From: Kallipyga massiliensis ph2 | Lineage (GTDB): Bacteria; Bacillota; Clostridia; Tissierellales; Peptoniphilaceae | Direction of reading: 5' to 3' | Length of the DNA: 64,000 nucleotides | Assembly: GCF_000311985.1 (NCBI RefSeq) | Contig: NZ_HE978585.1 | Span: forward strand, 184,290-248,289 | Part shown: one piece after another, positions 43,158 to 55,100 of the stretch | Layout of the letters: every line of letters begins with the position of its first letter | Numbering within the stretch: the first letter of the stretch is position 1 | Notes under the pieces: model-generated | Database searches by the model: none | The model's input: the letters and a program-made list of their open reading frames with translations, nothing else | Told to the model about the DNA's origin: nothing | Made by a program: the position numbers and the translations under genes

Positions 43158-46100
43158 TCATTCCAACTGCCTCCGCAATCGGCGGAGACCTTTTCGGGGC
43201 CGACCGCCCCGGCCATCATCCTTTCGCAATAGGCTGATGGCCAGGCTGAGGAGGAAGGCACCGACCAAGGTGAAGAGGAAGGTGCCGGGTCCTGCTGTGG
43301 ACGGCAATTCATAGTACAGGTGGTTCACAATATCTAAGCTGATCTGGTCGCTGGTACCCTCTTGGTAAAGAATGACCGGGCCGGCTTCGCTAAGCAGACC
43401 CTTATCAAGGTAGGACACCTCTGTATCCCCATCCATGACACGGGTGAGGCGGATGGTCCGCTTTTCTTGGTTGATTTCGATCTCATACTGGTGGGTCGTC
43501 TTGATATATCCGTTCGGAGGCGTTTCCTCGCTAAGGATGTATTTTCCCTCCATGGATCCCGGGATCTCCCGGACATAGGGACCGGCCTTAGTCAGATCGA
43601 TAGTGATCGTTTTTAGGTCGTCCGGAACCGGATGATCGTTGTTTCCGGCGGCCGCTTTGACGGCGAAGGTGACCTTGCCCTTGGTGATATCCAGCTTCTT
43701 CTCATCGATCTTCCGGAGCCCCATCTTCATGGGCCGGAGGTTTCGGATCATATTTTCCCCGACGGGGTCTCGTCCGTTGATCCGGAGATTCTTGATTTCG
43801 CCGGTTGTGGAATCGACTTGGAAGCTGGCTACTTCTTTAGAGGGAGTGATATAGCCCTCGGGTGCATTCTTCTCCCAGACCTGGTAGTAGCCGGGCTTGA
43901 GGTTGGTCCAGACGAACTTCCCATCTTTCCCGCTGATCTTTTCCCCGGACAGGGATCCTTTTAATACGGTGTAGGGTCCCGTCTGGGTATCCGACCTTCT
44001 CAGTTCGAAGGTCGCTCCTTCCAGTGGAGCTTCACTCTCCCCAACCTTGGTAAATTCAATCCGGTTGGGGATGTTGGGGAACTGGAGAACCGGCTTGTCA
44101 ATCGGCGTCTTCCGGTTCCAAACAGTCAGGAGGTTTTGTCCGCCTTGGATCAGGTCGCTGGCCTCCGGTTCGGAGATCGTGATGGTTCCGTCCTCGCCTA
44201 CGTGAATATCCCAGACCACGTTGACCGGTGTATAGCCCTTGGGGGTCAGGACTTCCTCCAGGAAGTAGTTGCCCGGTTTGAGCTTGGTAAATTTCAGCGT
44301 CCCATCCGGACCGGTAACTGCATAGTCCTGGAAACCTTGGTTGTTGGTGAGCTTGAAGCCGGCGCCCGGAATGAGCTTTGTCTTATCCTTGTCCTCGCCC
44401 TCTTTTCCTAAAAGTTCTCGCTTAGTTAGGGTCATATTGACGAGGTCCTTGCCGCTCGCATCAGTCGTGCCGGTATAGCGGTGGAGGTAGTTCCAATAGG
44501 TAGCGGCTCCCGCTCTACTCTCCACATGATATTCCCTGTTCCAGAAGTCCCGATAGTAGAAGTTCGTTTTATGGGACAGCTTGGCGTAGGTGTAGAGGTC
44601 CACTTGGTCTTTGGTACGATCGAAAGGTGCTACCGCCTTGACGATGTAGCCGAATCGGCCGTCCGGATAGTCCTTGTTAACGTTGAGAGGAATCCTGATG
44701 ATTCCATCCTGACCGGCGACAAAGGGTTGATCCGTCATTACCCGGTTCTCATCCTTCAAATCCATCATTCGAGGTCCATAGCTCGGCGGCATGGCCGTCG
44801 TATTGGGCCCTCCTGATGCCGTGAAAGCATCCACCTTATAGACCGAGACCTTGACCGGATGGTTCGGATCATTGTAGATCACATCCGAAGGCGTGTTTCG
44901 CAACCAGCTCTTGGCCTCCAAGTTCAGGGTATATTCCGTGGACCAGCTGATATTCTCTCCAAACACGTAGTAGTAATGTTCAATCTCCTTCGTAGCACGG
45001 TTCTCATAGAACCAACCGCCCAAATAATTCTCGTAGCCCTGGTGTTTTCCTCCCAGGGGCCAATTCAAATCACTGTCCACATAACCGCCTGTGCCGTAGT
45101 AGGACCGGAAATCCACCCAGATACTCTCGGAGGTTTGCGCTGCTCCTCCAATGGTGTTGGTGAAGGTGAGGCCGGTACTATTGGTCACCTCATTGTGGTC
45201 CACAAATACGGGGACGGTCTGGTGGATAACAATGTCGGTTCGGTTAGCCACATAGTCCGTCAGGGTGTAGGTGATCTTTCTCACCACACTTCCATTTTTA
45301 TCCTGGGTCTGATCTTGGGTTGTCGCAACCACCTGTCCGTGTTCCGTAACAATATCCTGTACTTTTTCCGGATCAATCCTTATTCCACCCCAGTTCAAAT
45401 GTTTATCCAAAGTGATGGTGAAGGTATCTCCGGGGATGGCATCCTCCGGCAAGCGGATGGTGTATTCCATGGAGAAGCGTTGGTCCTTCAAAGGACGAAT
45501 GACGCCGTCCTCTGCAGAGGTCTTAAGCTTGTAGTCCTCCACGGTCAATTCCCCATCCAACGATTTGGGCGTTGTCCGCTTGGTCGGCTGGTCGGGATCG
45601 GGCGTAGGCTCTGTCCCATGGTCAACCTCTACGGGATACTTATCCGGGTCATAGCCGGACTCCGGAACGATAATGGTGTTCCCGATTTTATTCACCACAA
45701 TGACATACTTTTCCGGATTAACCAGGTAGCCATCCGGGGAAATTTCCTCCTTCAGGTCATAGACACCCGGCTGCAGGTGGGGGAAGGTAAGATCGCCATT
45801 TTTACCGGTCTTAAAGAGTCCCTTGTCCACATCCCAATGATCCTTATCAAAATATTTCTCGGCGTAGGCGGCCGGATCGAAGGACTCCGGAAGTTCTGCC
45901 TCCTCGCGTTTGGTTAAACTGAAGTAGGTTCCTCTCAGTTTGACACGGTTTTCACCCAGCTTCTGGAACTTGTCGATGGAGAACTCCCCTTCAAATTCCT
46001 TTTTCAGGTTCTTGACGATCAACTCGTTCATCGTACCCGGATCGGGCTTTTCCGTCCAGGAAGCTGTAAGAACTATACTCTCTTTCACCGGCTGGTTAAA

Positions 46101-49100
46101 GTCAAAGGCTTGGCCATTGAGCAGCCATTTGTCGAAGATGTAGCCTTTCTTGGTGGGATCCTTGGGCTTAGTAACCCTGCTTCCCTTGTTAATGAGCTGA
46201 GTGCGAACCGGGCTTCCGCCTTGAGAGTCAAAGCTGACGGACACCTGGGTTGCCGGGATCTTTTTCCAGGTCGCTTTGTAGGTGGCCTGGGCGGTGACCG
46301 GCTGACTAGGATTGAAGGTCAATCCACTCGTTGTTTCTTTCCAGCCGTCGAAAGTGTATCCCTCTTTCGGCGGAATAACCGGAGCCGTAACGAATTCGCC
46401 ATGTCGTACTTGTTTTGACTGAATGGGTTCGCCCTTTTCGTTCTGGAAGGTCACCAGATAGGTTTTCGGGATCCAGCGGCCGTAGAAGGCGCGATCGGCG
46501 GTAAACACCTCTTGTGTTAAGTCGATGTCCACATAATTTCCTTGATAATCCCGAACCTGCCAACCGGAAAATTCGTAGCCCGTTTTCGACGGCGGGTTAG
46601 AAGGAGGAATCTGTGCCTGGGTTAATCCCCTTCCGGATTGTACGGCCCGAGTCTGTGTCAAACCGGTGTCCACTTTGCCATTCTCGTTCAGCATATAGAA
46701 ACTGAGAAAAACCTGCTCCGGTTTCTTCTCCCAATTCGCATAAAGGTAGGTGACTTGGTTGACCGGCTCCTTCCCGGTATAGGCGACGTAGTAATTGCCG
46801 ACCGTTGGGGAATACTTGAGGATCAACCAGCCTCGCCACTCATAACCGGACTTTCCTTCGGTAGGATATTGGCCCGGTAGGGCACCGAAATCTTGGTTAT
46901 AGGAGTGGCCTTCCGCTACATCCTTGGACCAGCCGGGAATATAATCCCCATTTTCATCAAAGAAATGGACCTTATTTGTCACGTTGGACGGTTTCGTCCA
47001 CTGGGGCATGAGATACATATGACGATCAATGATCGTATCTGGTCTTATCCAGCGTCCATCTAGGTCCTTCCAGCCGGCAAACTGATAACCGGCATTAAAT
47101 TGGCGTTGCCTATAGTAGCGGTCTGTCTCATTAGCCGTCAGTCCAAGGCCGGCCTGAGCGAAGGTCTCTCCGCCCGTTGCCCATGTTACTCTTTCATTTC
47201 CACTCGAGCGATCACCATCCATACAATAGGTGATTTGATATTCTGTTGCGTAGGCTCCTGCCCCGACCGGCTCAAAGGTCCGGTTGGGACTGACCTGGAC
47301 AGGACCCCACTCCTGGGCAAGGGCCTCCCAATAATGGAGGTTAGCCTGTGCTTCAGGTGTCCGATTCTTTCCTCCGGCTGCCTGGAAATTGATCGGCTTT
47401 TCTTCCTTCTTCGTCACCGACCCTTCTTTATTGACGGTGATTTCCCAATAGGTCGTCGCCTCCTGGTAGCCTTCCGGTGTCTTCGTCTCCTTTAAGTGGT
47501 AGACGCCTTCCTTTAGACCATCAAAGATGAACTGGTTCTTGGCCGTCCGCGTCGGTTTGATCCCCGGCTGAAGTTCGACTCCATTCTCCACCTTGAAGAG
47601 TTCAAATTCCGCCCCTTCTAGAGGCTTCCCATCCTGGTCCACCTTGTTGATGAAGAATTCCGTCTGGGAGTTGGTGATTCCTACAACACTGGGAATCTTC
47701 GCTCCTTCTATGGTCAGGTCCTTGGCCGGAACCATGTGCTTATTAAATTCCTGTACAAACTGATCATAAACATCTGAGGTCGGGAAATCATCGTATCCGG
47801 CCCAATTATCAAAATCTCTTGCCTGCTTAATCCAGTCTCTCACAATCAAGGGTCGGATCGTTGCACCGGAAACCCCGTCGATGGTTTCGCCCTTCCAACC
47901 TTCATTCTTCCACTTATCGTGGATCGGCTGGCCACTCTCATTAATGGGCATCATCTGACCCGGCACCATCTGACCCTTATCGCCTAAGGGCTTCGGCTCA
48001 TCAAAGCGTACCCAGCCCTTCCGGTACCACATCCCGGAAATCTTCGGATGGTTACCATAAGACTGTTCAGCAATCACATCGCCATATTTATCTTTAACAT
48101 AGTTTTTCGGATCCACAGGATTTCCGGGTAAATCACTACCGTTGGCGTCTTTCGGTCGAATGATCAAAGGCTTTCGCCCATCAGTTTGGTAGACGAAGAC
48201 CTTGAAGCCCTGTTCCTCGGCTGTTTTATCGGTAGCTGCCTCTACGCTACCGGGAGCCCCCTTGCCGAAAGGATAGAGCATTTGATTGTAGGCGATGGCT
48301 GCTGCCTGCTTCTTCGCTTCTTCTTTATTAGCACTGGTAGATAGATAATCGTGCCAGTCGCGGGACTTGGCATGGAGTTCCTTAAGGTAGGAAGTCGGGC
48401 GGACCTGGACAATCCACATGTAGTCCGGCAGGGCAAAGCCCGGTGCCGTTTCTGTTTCTTCCAAATAGAAGTTGTAGTTGACCGGGAGGTTGTCAAAGGT
48501 GATGATCCCGTTCTTGTCCGTGATCTCTTCCGCCCCGGTCGTTACCTGGGTCGTGTGTTCGGTTTCAACAATTTCAAAATTCCGGCCCAAGGCGGCCCAA
48601 AGCTTAAACTTGGCTCCGGCCAAGGGTTTTCCGTCTTCCTTCTTGGTCTTTTGGACCGAGAAGAAGGTGGACCCGCGATAGTTCCTGACCAGGTAGGCCC
48701 CGGTTCCGTCTTTGGTGGCACTCGACATGATGTCGGCATCGTCGCCCTGCTGACCTTTCCGGAAGCCGGTGATGATGGTCCCGTTATCGGAGGGCTTGGG
48801 GTCCGTGATCTGGTGGTCCACTCCCGGATGTTCTTCGGTCGCTGAGGTGAAGAAGGTCAACTTGCTGGTGAACTTATCGTCGTGGACCTCCAACTCGCCC
48901 TTGACCTCGATAATATAGAAGTCCGTAGAAGGCAGGGAGTCCAGCTTGATGGCAGACAGGTTGGCCGGTGCTTTGACTGCCTTAAACGGTGAGCCATACT
49001 TATCCAGAGACTGGTTAAAGTCCATTCTTGCAGGAGGTTTCTGTCCTCCCTGCGGTATTCTCCAGATCTTATAGGAGGCGTTGACAATGGGGTTGTCCGC

Positions 49101-52100
49101 GGCAGCGGAGAAGAGTCCAAGGTTAGCCTCCGTTAAACGCTCGCCATTGCGGTTGATATAGATCCGCTGGGTGTAGAGCATCTTCCGGTTACCTTGGTTA
49201 TGGTCTGTAGCTTCAACCTGGGTGATGGCCGTCTCGACCGAGACGTTATTCCGCATGGTCTTCTGGATGCCCAGAATCGTATCCCCATCCTTCTTGCTTC
49301 TTTCCTTGAAGGACTTGATGGATCCCGGAACCGGTTTGCCGTCGGCCCCGATGGTAAAGGTGGAAACGGCTTGGACCGGAAGCTCATAGCCCAAAACCGG
49401 TTTAGTTTCATAAATACCGTAGTCGCCCGGCGGCAGGTTCTTAAAGCCAAACTCGCCATTCGGTCCGGAAACCACCTTCTCGTAGCCTTTCACGACCACC
49501 GACCCCTGCGGGGTCTCCCGGCGGAGCTCGAATTCCGCTTCCGCCAAAGGTGTCTCGGACATCAGGGGGTTGCCATCCGGTCCTACGATGGGGTTACCGT
49601 GTTCGTCTTTCTGCTGACCGCTCTCCCCCACCTTCTTAAACTTGAGCTCATTGGTGGTGTTGAAAACGGTGAGGACGGGGATCTCCGTCTCTTCGATCCG
49701 AATGAGGTCATCTTTCGGCCGGTAGCTGGTAATGGTCTCTTCCCGAATCAGGGTGATGTTGTTCCCCAAGTCCTGGGAGGAGGAGCTATCCTTCACGGAA
49801 TAGTCAATCTCATTCCCATTTTGATCCTTGAAGGGGAGACCGCGGTAGATGGTCTCATAAACCCCTTCATTTTTTGGAGCCAGGGTCTGGGTGAGCGAAG
49901 ATCCTTGGTAACCGAGCGCCTTCAGCGATGGTAAATCAAGATCCTGACCATTCACCTTGGCAGTTAGGGTGACGTCCATGGACTCCCCGCCTTCCGGTAG
50001 ACGGTTATTATAGACCTTGCGGACGGTCAGGTTGAGTGCCTTGCGTTCATAGACCACCCGCACCACCGGATAAGCCGAGAGATCAATCTTCGGTCCCTGA
50101 TAGTTAGCATTAGGAGCTTGGTCAGCGGTAATCCCGATATTGTTTGGACCCTGGGTAGACCCATTTTCATCAAAGGTCAGGATCGTCTTTACTTTGGACT
50201 CCCCATTTCTCAGAGAGAAAGTCTTCCCTTCTCCTGAGCGTTGGGTGGCTAGGGTGACATTGACGGGCTCCGAATACCCATCCAGCCCCTTCACCTCAAT
50301 ATTGAGGTTCTGTCCCGGATCACTGACGTAGGCCGACTTGATGCCGGCTTTTTTAGAGGTCCCATTTCCGACCCACTCCACCGCATCCGTAGCATAGACA
50401 GGGTAGGAGATGGCTCGTTTATAGTCTCCCTTAAGGGTGACCGAATAATCGAGGATAAGACGTTCGCCTGAAGCTAAAGTGATTGGATTGGTTCGGAGGG
50501 TCGTCATGCCCGAGAAGTCAGTAGAGTCAGAAACATAGACCGCTCGGAGGGTGTTCCCCTGACTGTTCACAATCTTCGCTGAAGGGGATCCGGCCAGATG
50601 AATGTTTTCAGCCAATGGGATGACCAGGCTTTCATTGTTGACCGTATTTTCGACGGTGAATTGTTGGTAGACATCATCAATGCTTTTTCCGAAGCGAGTG
50701 GGGTTTTCATAGGAAACCGTCTCGGAAACCAGTTTGTCCTTCATTTCTTCCCGAAGCTCAGCAGGAATGGGGTTGCTGGAGTCATTAAGACTTGCCTCAA
50801 GATTTCCCTTGTTACTGTTGTTGGTGACCAGGTTCAGATAACGGGAAACGCCGTGGGATTCGATCATCCGTTGGAGGTTCTCGTTGTAGTAGGCTTCCTC
50901 GCCGGCAAAGTTACGGCCGGAGGAGAGGAAGCTGACGACCTTTACCGTACCCTCATTAAGGTGGCGGTAGAGGACATCATTGGCCATATAAAGTGCCCGG
51001 TCCATCCAGGCCCCGGTCGTGGTTCGGCCGATGGGCACCTGGGTCAGGAGATCCGGCGGGTTGCCGATCCGCCAGTAGGTATATTGGGTGGAGGCTTCAT
51101 CATAGCCACCGTAGATGACGTTGATATAGCCCTGGTAGCCCTTGTTTGCCAATTCTCTGCTGTAATCCCGGATCCGGTTGTTAAAGAGGGTAAGATCTCC
51201 ACGGGATTCCGGAACCAGGAGGAAGTAGAGGTCCAGGTCCTTCTGAAGGGTCTGACCGGTCGCCTCATGGTGGATATCGAACTTCTTATTATTAGGATCG
51301 GCGTCGTTGAAGGATGTTGTCGCCGAGATCTTATAGTGACTTCCCGCAGGAGCACCGGCACCCACGGCAGCCAGTCCCATCATGGGGCCCATCTCCAGGA
51401 GGTTGCCCATGGCTTCAGGCATGGCCGACCGGGTGGAGAAGGCCGACCGGGAGCCGGTCGCCTTCTGGGTAACGGTCGTTTTTCCGTTTTCCGCCACGAT
51501 AATTTCCCACGAAAGACCGGAAACCACATAACCTGCCGGAGCTTCAACTTCCTTTAAGGTATAGGTCCCTTTGGGAAGGTTGTTGACTTCGATCTTGCCG
51601 CCCTTGTCCGAGGGCTGGATCATGATTTCCTTCCCGGTTGAATCGGTCAGGGTAAAGTAAGCGCCGGACAAGGGGGTCTTGTTTTCGTCGACCTTAAGAA
51701 TACGGAAGCGTCCAGTTTGCGTATAGGCCTGGTTTCCCACCTTGACCGTAGGCATCTCGGACCGGTCCCGGATGGCCGGGATATGGAAGTCGTCAGTTTT
51801 CCCCTTGTTCACCAGGGTCGTCCGGTTATTGGTATTGGTAAAGTTTCCGTTCCGGTAGTTGTCCTTTAAGCGGACAGAATAGTAAAGGGAGACGGACTCA
51901 TCCTTCCCCAGGGTCAGTCCTTCCATCTTGAATTGACGATTGGTCGCATCATAAGTCAGCTTGACATTTTTCAGCAAGCCTTCTGCGGGCGCCTTCCCAT
52001 TTTTATAGATGGACCCGTCGGAGGCGACCAGGACATAGTCCTTCTCGTTAAAGACGCCGTCCTCGCCCAAGTAAAGGTCAACACCATCGCCCATAGGATC

Positions 52101-55100
52101 GGTCACGACCGCTTTCTCAATGGTGGGCGTCATTTTATTCTGACTGTTTAAGTAAAACTGCTTGGAGACCTCGTCATAAATGCTGGTTACGGCGTTATCG
52201 GCATTGCCAATGTCACTTAAACCGGAATAACTTTTGGGTGTAGAAGCCATCATGGGGAAGAAGAACTTCTCCTGGCCATTGAACCAGCCGGCATTATTGA
52301 GGGTCTTCAGGTTATAGCCGATCGTGGTCACCTTGATTCCGGCATCCGTCAGATCACGAACGGTGGAAATCGTAGCATAGACACTCTCAAGGACTTGATC
52401 ATTGCCTGCCCAATAGGAGGAATAGGCCAACTGATTGGTATCCCCCTTGGAGGTTCCGAATTGATAGTAGGTTCCGTCACCCCGGAGGGTATTGTAGTCA
52501 AAGCCCGAAGCCCGACCATTGTAGGTTAAGCCGCTCTTAGGAACGTCGCTATAGGTGTTGGGAATCGTAGGATTCGGCTTATAGATGGGCTCCCAAGCCG
52601 TCCCATCCGGTCTGGTCCCATTGGCCTTGGATCCTGTCGCCTTGAAGGAAAGGGTCGGACCACCATCGGTGATTAAGATGATGTGCTTATTTTCGCCCTC
52701 CCCCTTGGCAAGAATCTCCTGGGCCCGCAAAAGCGCCCGCTGGGTGAAGGTCCCGCCCATGAAGCGGTTGGTATTAAATTTGGGGTCGGCAGCCAACTGT
52801 CCGGGAGAGGTTAATTCTACGCTGGACGTTACTGCCGGGTCGTTCGTATAAGTGGCGTTGCTCTCATAGGGATTCCACCAGCGGTAATCGCTGAAGTTAT
52901 TGTCCCGCAAAGAGGCATTTTTATTCTTCTCTACTGTAATACCGGCATATTCCACATAGCCGATATTCACGTTGGAGAAGCCGGAGAAGGCCGAAACAAT
53001 ATTCCGGACCTGGCTCCGCACCTGGTCTTCATTTCGTGAAGTCTTAATCGAACCGGAGTGGTCGACGACGAGGACAATATCCGTTTCTTTGCCGCCGGCA
53101 AAAGAGGACTGTCCGCGGCCTTGGACCGTCAGCTCCACCTGGTATTCATTAAGGTTCTTGTCCACGGTATTGAGGATCCGCTTGGAGATATCTCCCACCT
53201 CTTTCGTACCGGCTTGGTCATAGATGGTCTTCCGGTAAGGAAGAGGATTGCGGGCCTTCTCATTGGTCATGGTCCGGTCGCCGGATCCTTCTCCGTCCTT
53301 GACAAATTCCTGGCCGGTCTGAAGCTTCTCTGGATAGTCGGCATTCGAGGGGTTGGTCACGCCCGACCCCACCAGGATCGTTCTCCCGTCGGTGGAAACT
53401 TCGACCTTCCAGGTTTCGGTCGACGGCTCATAGCGGTCCGGAGCCTGGGTCTCTTTTAAAGTATAGGTACCGGCAGGGATGTCCTTGAAGGTCAGTTTCC
53501 CCTCGGCGTCTGTCTTCAGGGACCGTTCCGGCTTCAATGCCTGGCCATTATCCAAAGTTCCGGACAGGGTGAACTGGGCCCCTTCCAGGGGCTTTTTGTT
53601 ATCATCCATTTTTACGAGGCTGAACTCGCCACCGATCTTACTATGGTCAATTCTCGTGTTGAGGACGTTCTTTCCCAAAATCGTCTGGTCCATCCGGTAG
53701 CCGGCTAGGGCCCCGCCGGCGGACATCTGGACTTCTTTGACCGTATACTCAATTTCCTTCCCTTCCTTATTAAAGCGGGGAAGGTTGGTGAAGCTGTATT
53801 TCCAGTCCGTAGCTTCCGAAACGGCAGCTCGATAGGGGGTCTCCTGACCATCCGCCAAAAGAACCACATGGACCGTGGCTGGCCGCTTCAGGAGGTCCTG
53901 GCTGTCGTTATACCAGATCTTGTTCCCGGTAACGGTAACCGTTCCGCCCGGCCCTTCGGGGGTCGAAATTTCATGGACGTCAATGTTAACGACCCCGTTG
54001 ACAATCCGATAGGTCGCATAATACTCCGGATGGTCCTTGAGCTCAATCCGGTAATCCACTTGTTCATGGTTGTCATCATACTTGGGTAAGTTGCTGAACC
54101 GGTAAATCTGACCGATCTTTTCCGGCGTCAGGTCCGTTTCCAGGCCGTTTTTCTTGAGAATGATCTTGGCATCCGGATCCGGCGTCACATTGCCCCAATT
54201 CACCACAGCATCCATGGTATAGGTCACCGACCCGATATATTTCAAGGGATTGGGAATCAGGTAGATGTCCTGGGTCGTATCATGGGGTAAGGGCTGAACC
54301 TCGATGGCCGTCTGGGCATTGGGGATCAGGTGGTTGGCATCCGTTGTTAACTGTTCGATGGTATACTTCCCGGGGCGGAGTTGGAAGGTGATTTTTCCCT
54401 GGCCATCCGTCCGGAGAGTCCCGATATCCTTGATGACCTCTCCTCGTTCATCCAGGATTTGGAAAGCGGAGCCGACGATCGAAACCTGCTGGTCGCCCTG
54501 CTCATGGTTGTAGACGGTGATGGTTATTGCTTTATTAGGAGAGTTTTTGGACAAGTAAACATTAAGCGTTTCCTTGTACTTCACGCCATTATTTATCTTG
54601 ATGGGCTGGCCATTTTCATCTTGAAATTTGATGTCCGTATAGACTCTTCCGTTCTCAACGGAGGGTTCGGTCGATTCAACAAAAGCGTACTCATAAGGGG
54701 CTTTCATAATCGCCACCTCATAAATATATTGAGGAAGGAGGTCGTTAAAGACGAAATAACCATTGGCGTCCGAATAGGCCGTCCGGGTCATGGAATCGAC
54801 CTGGTCGCCCTTTACACCATGATTATTCTCATAGGCCCGAAGTTCCAACTCCACCCCGGCGATTGTTAGGTCATGGTTCTTCTCATCCGAAACGTTGCCT
54901 TCAATAAAGTAAAGTTCAGTTCCATAGTCCTTGGCATCGTCGATGCGGACATACTTGACCGTCTCGATGGCCGAGAAGCGGAAGGCGATTTTTTTCTGGT
55001 TGGCCATGTAGCCCTTGGGGGCAGATACCTGGACCACCTCATAATTTCCGGCATTACAATTTTCTAATATAGCCCGGCCGTCCGGACCGGTCGTGACTTC

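Noticed and set aside
44859..51557. Long plus-strand open frames (up to about 350 codons) opposite the giant adhesin.
   Set aside because: They are shadows of the GC-rich coding strand; no ribosome binding sites or family motifs.
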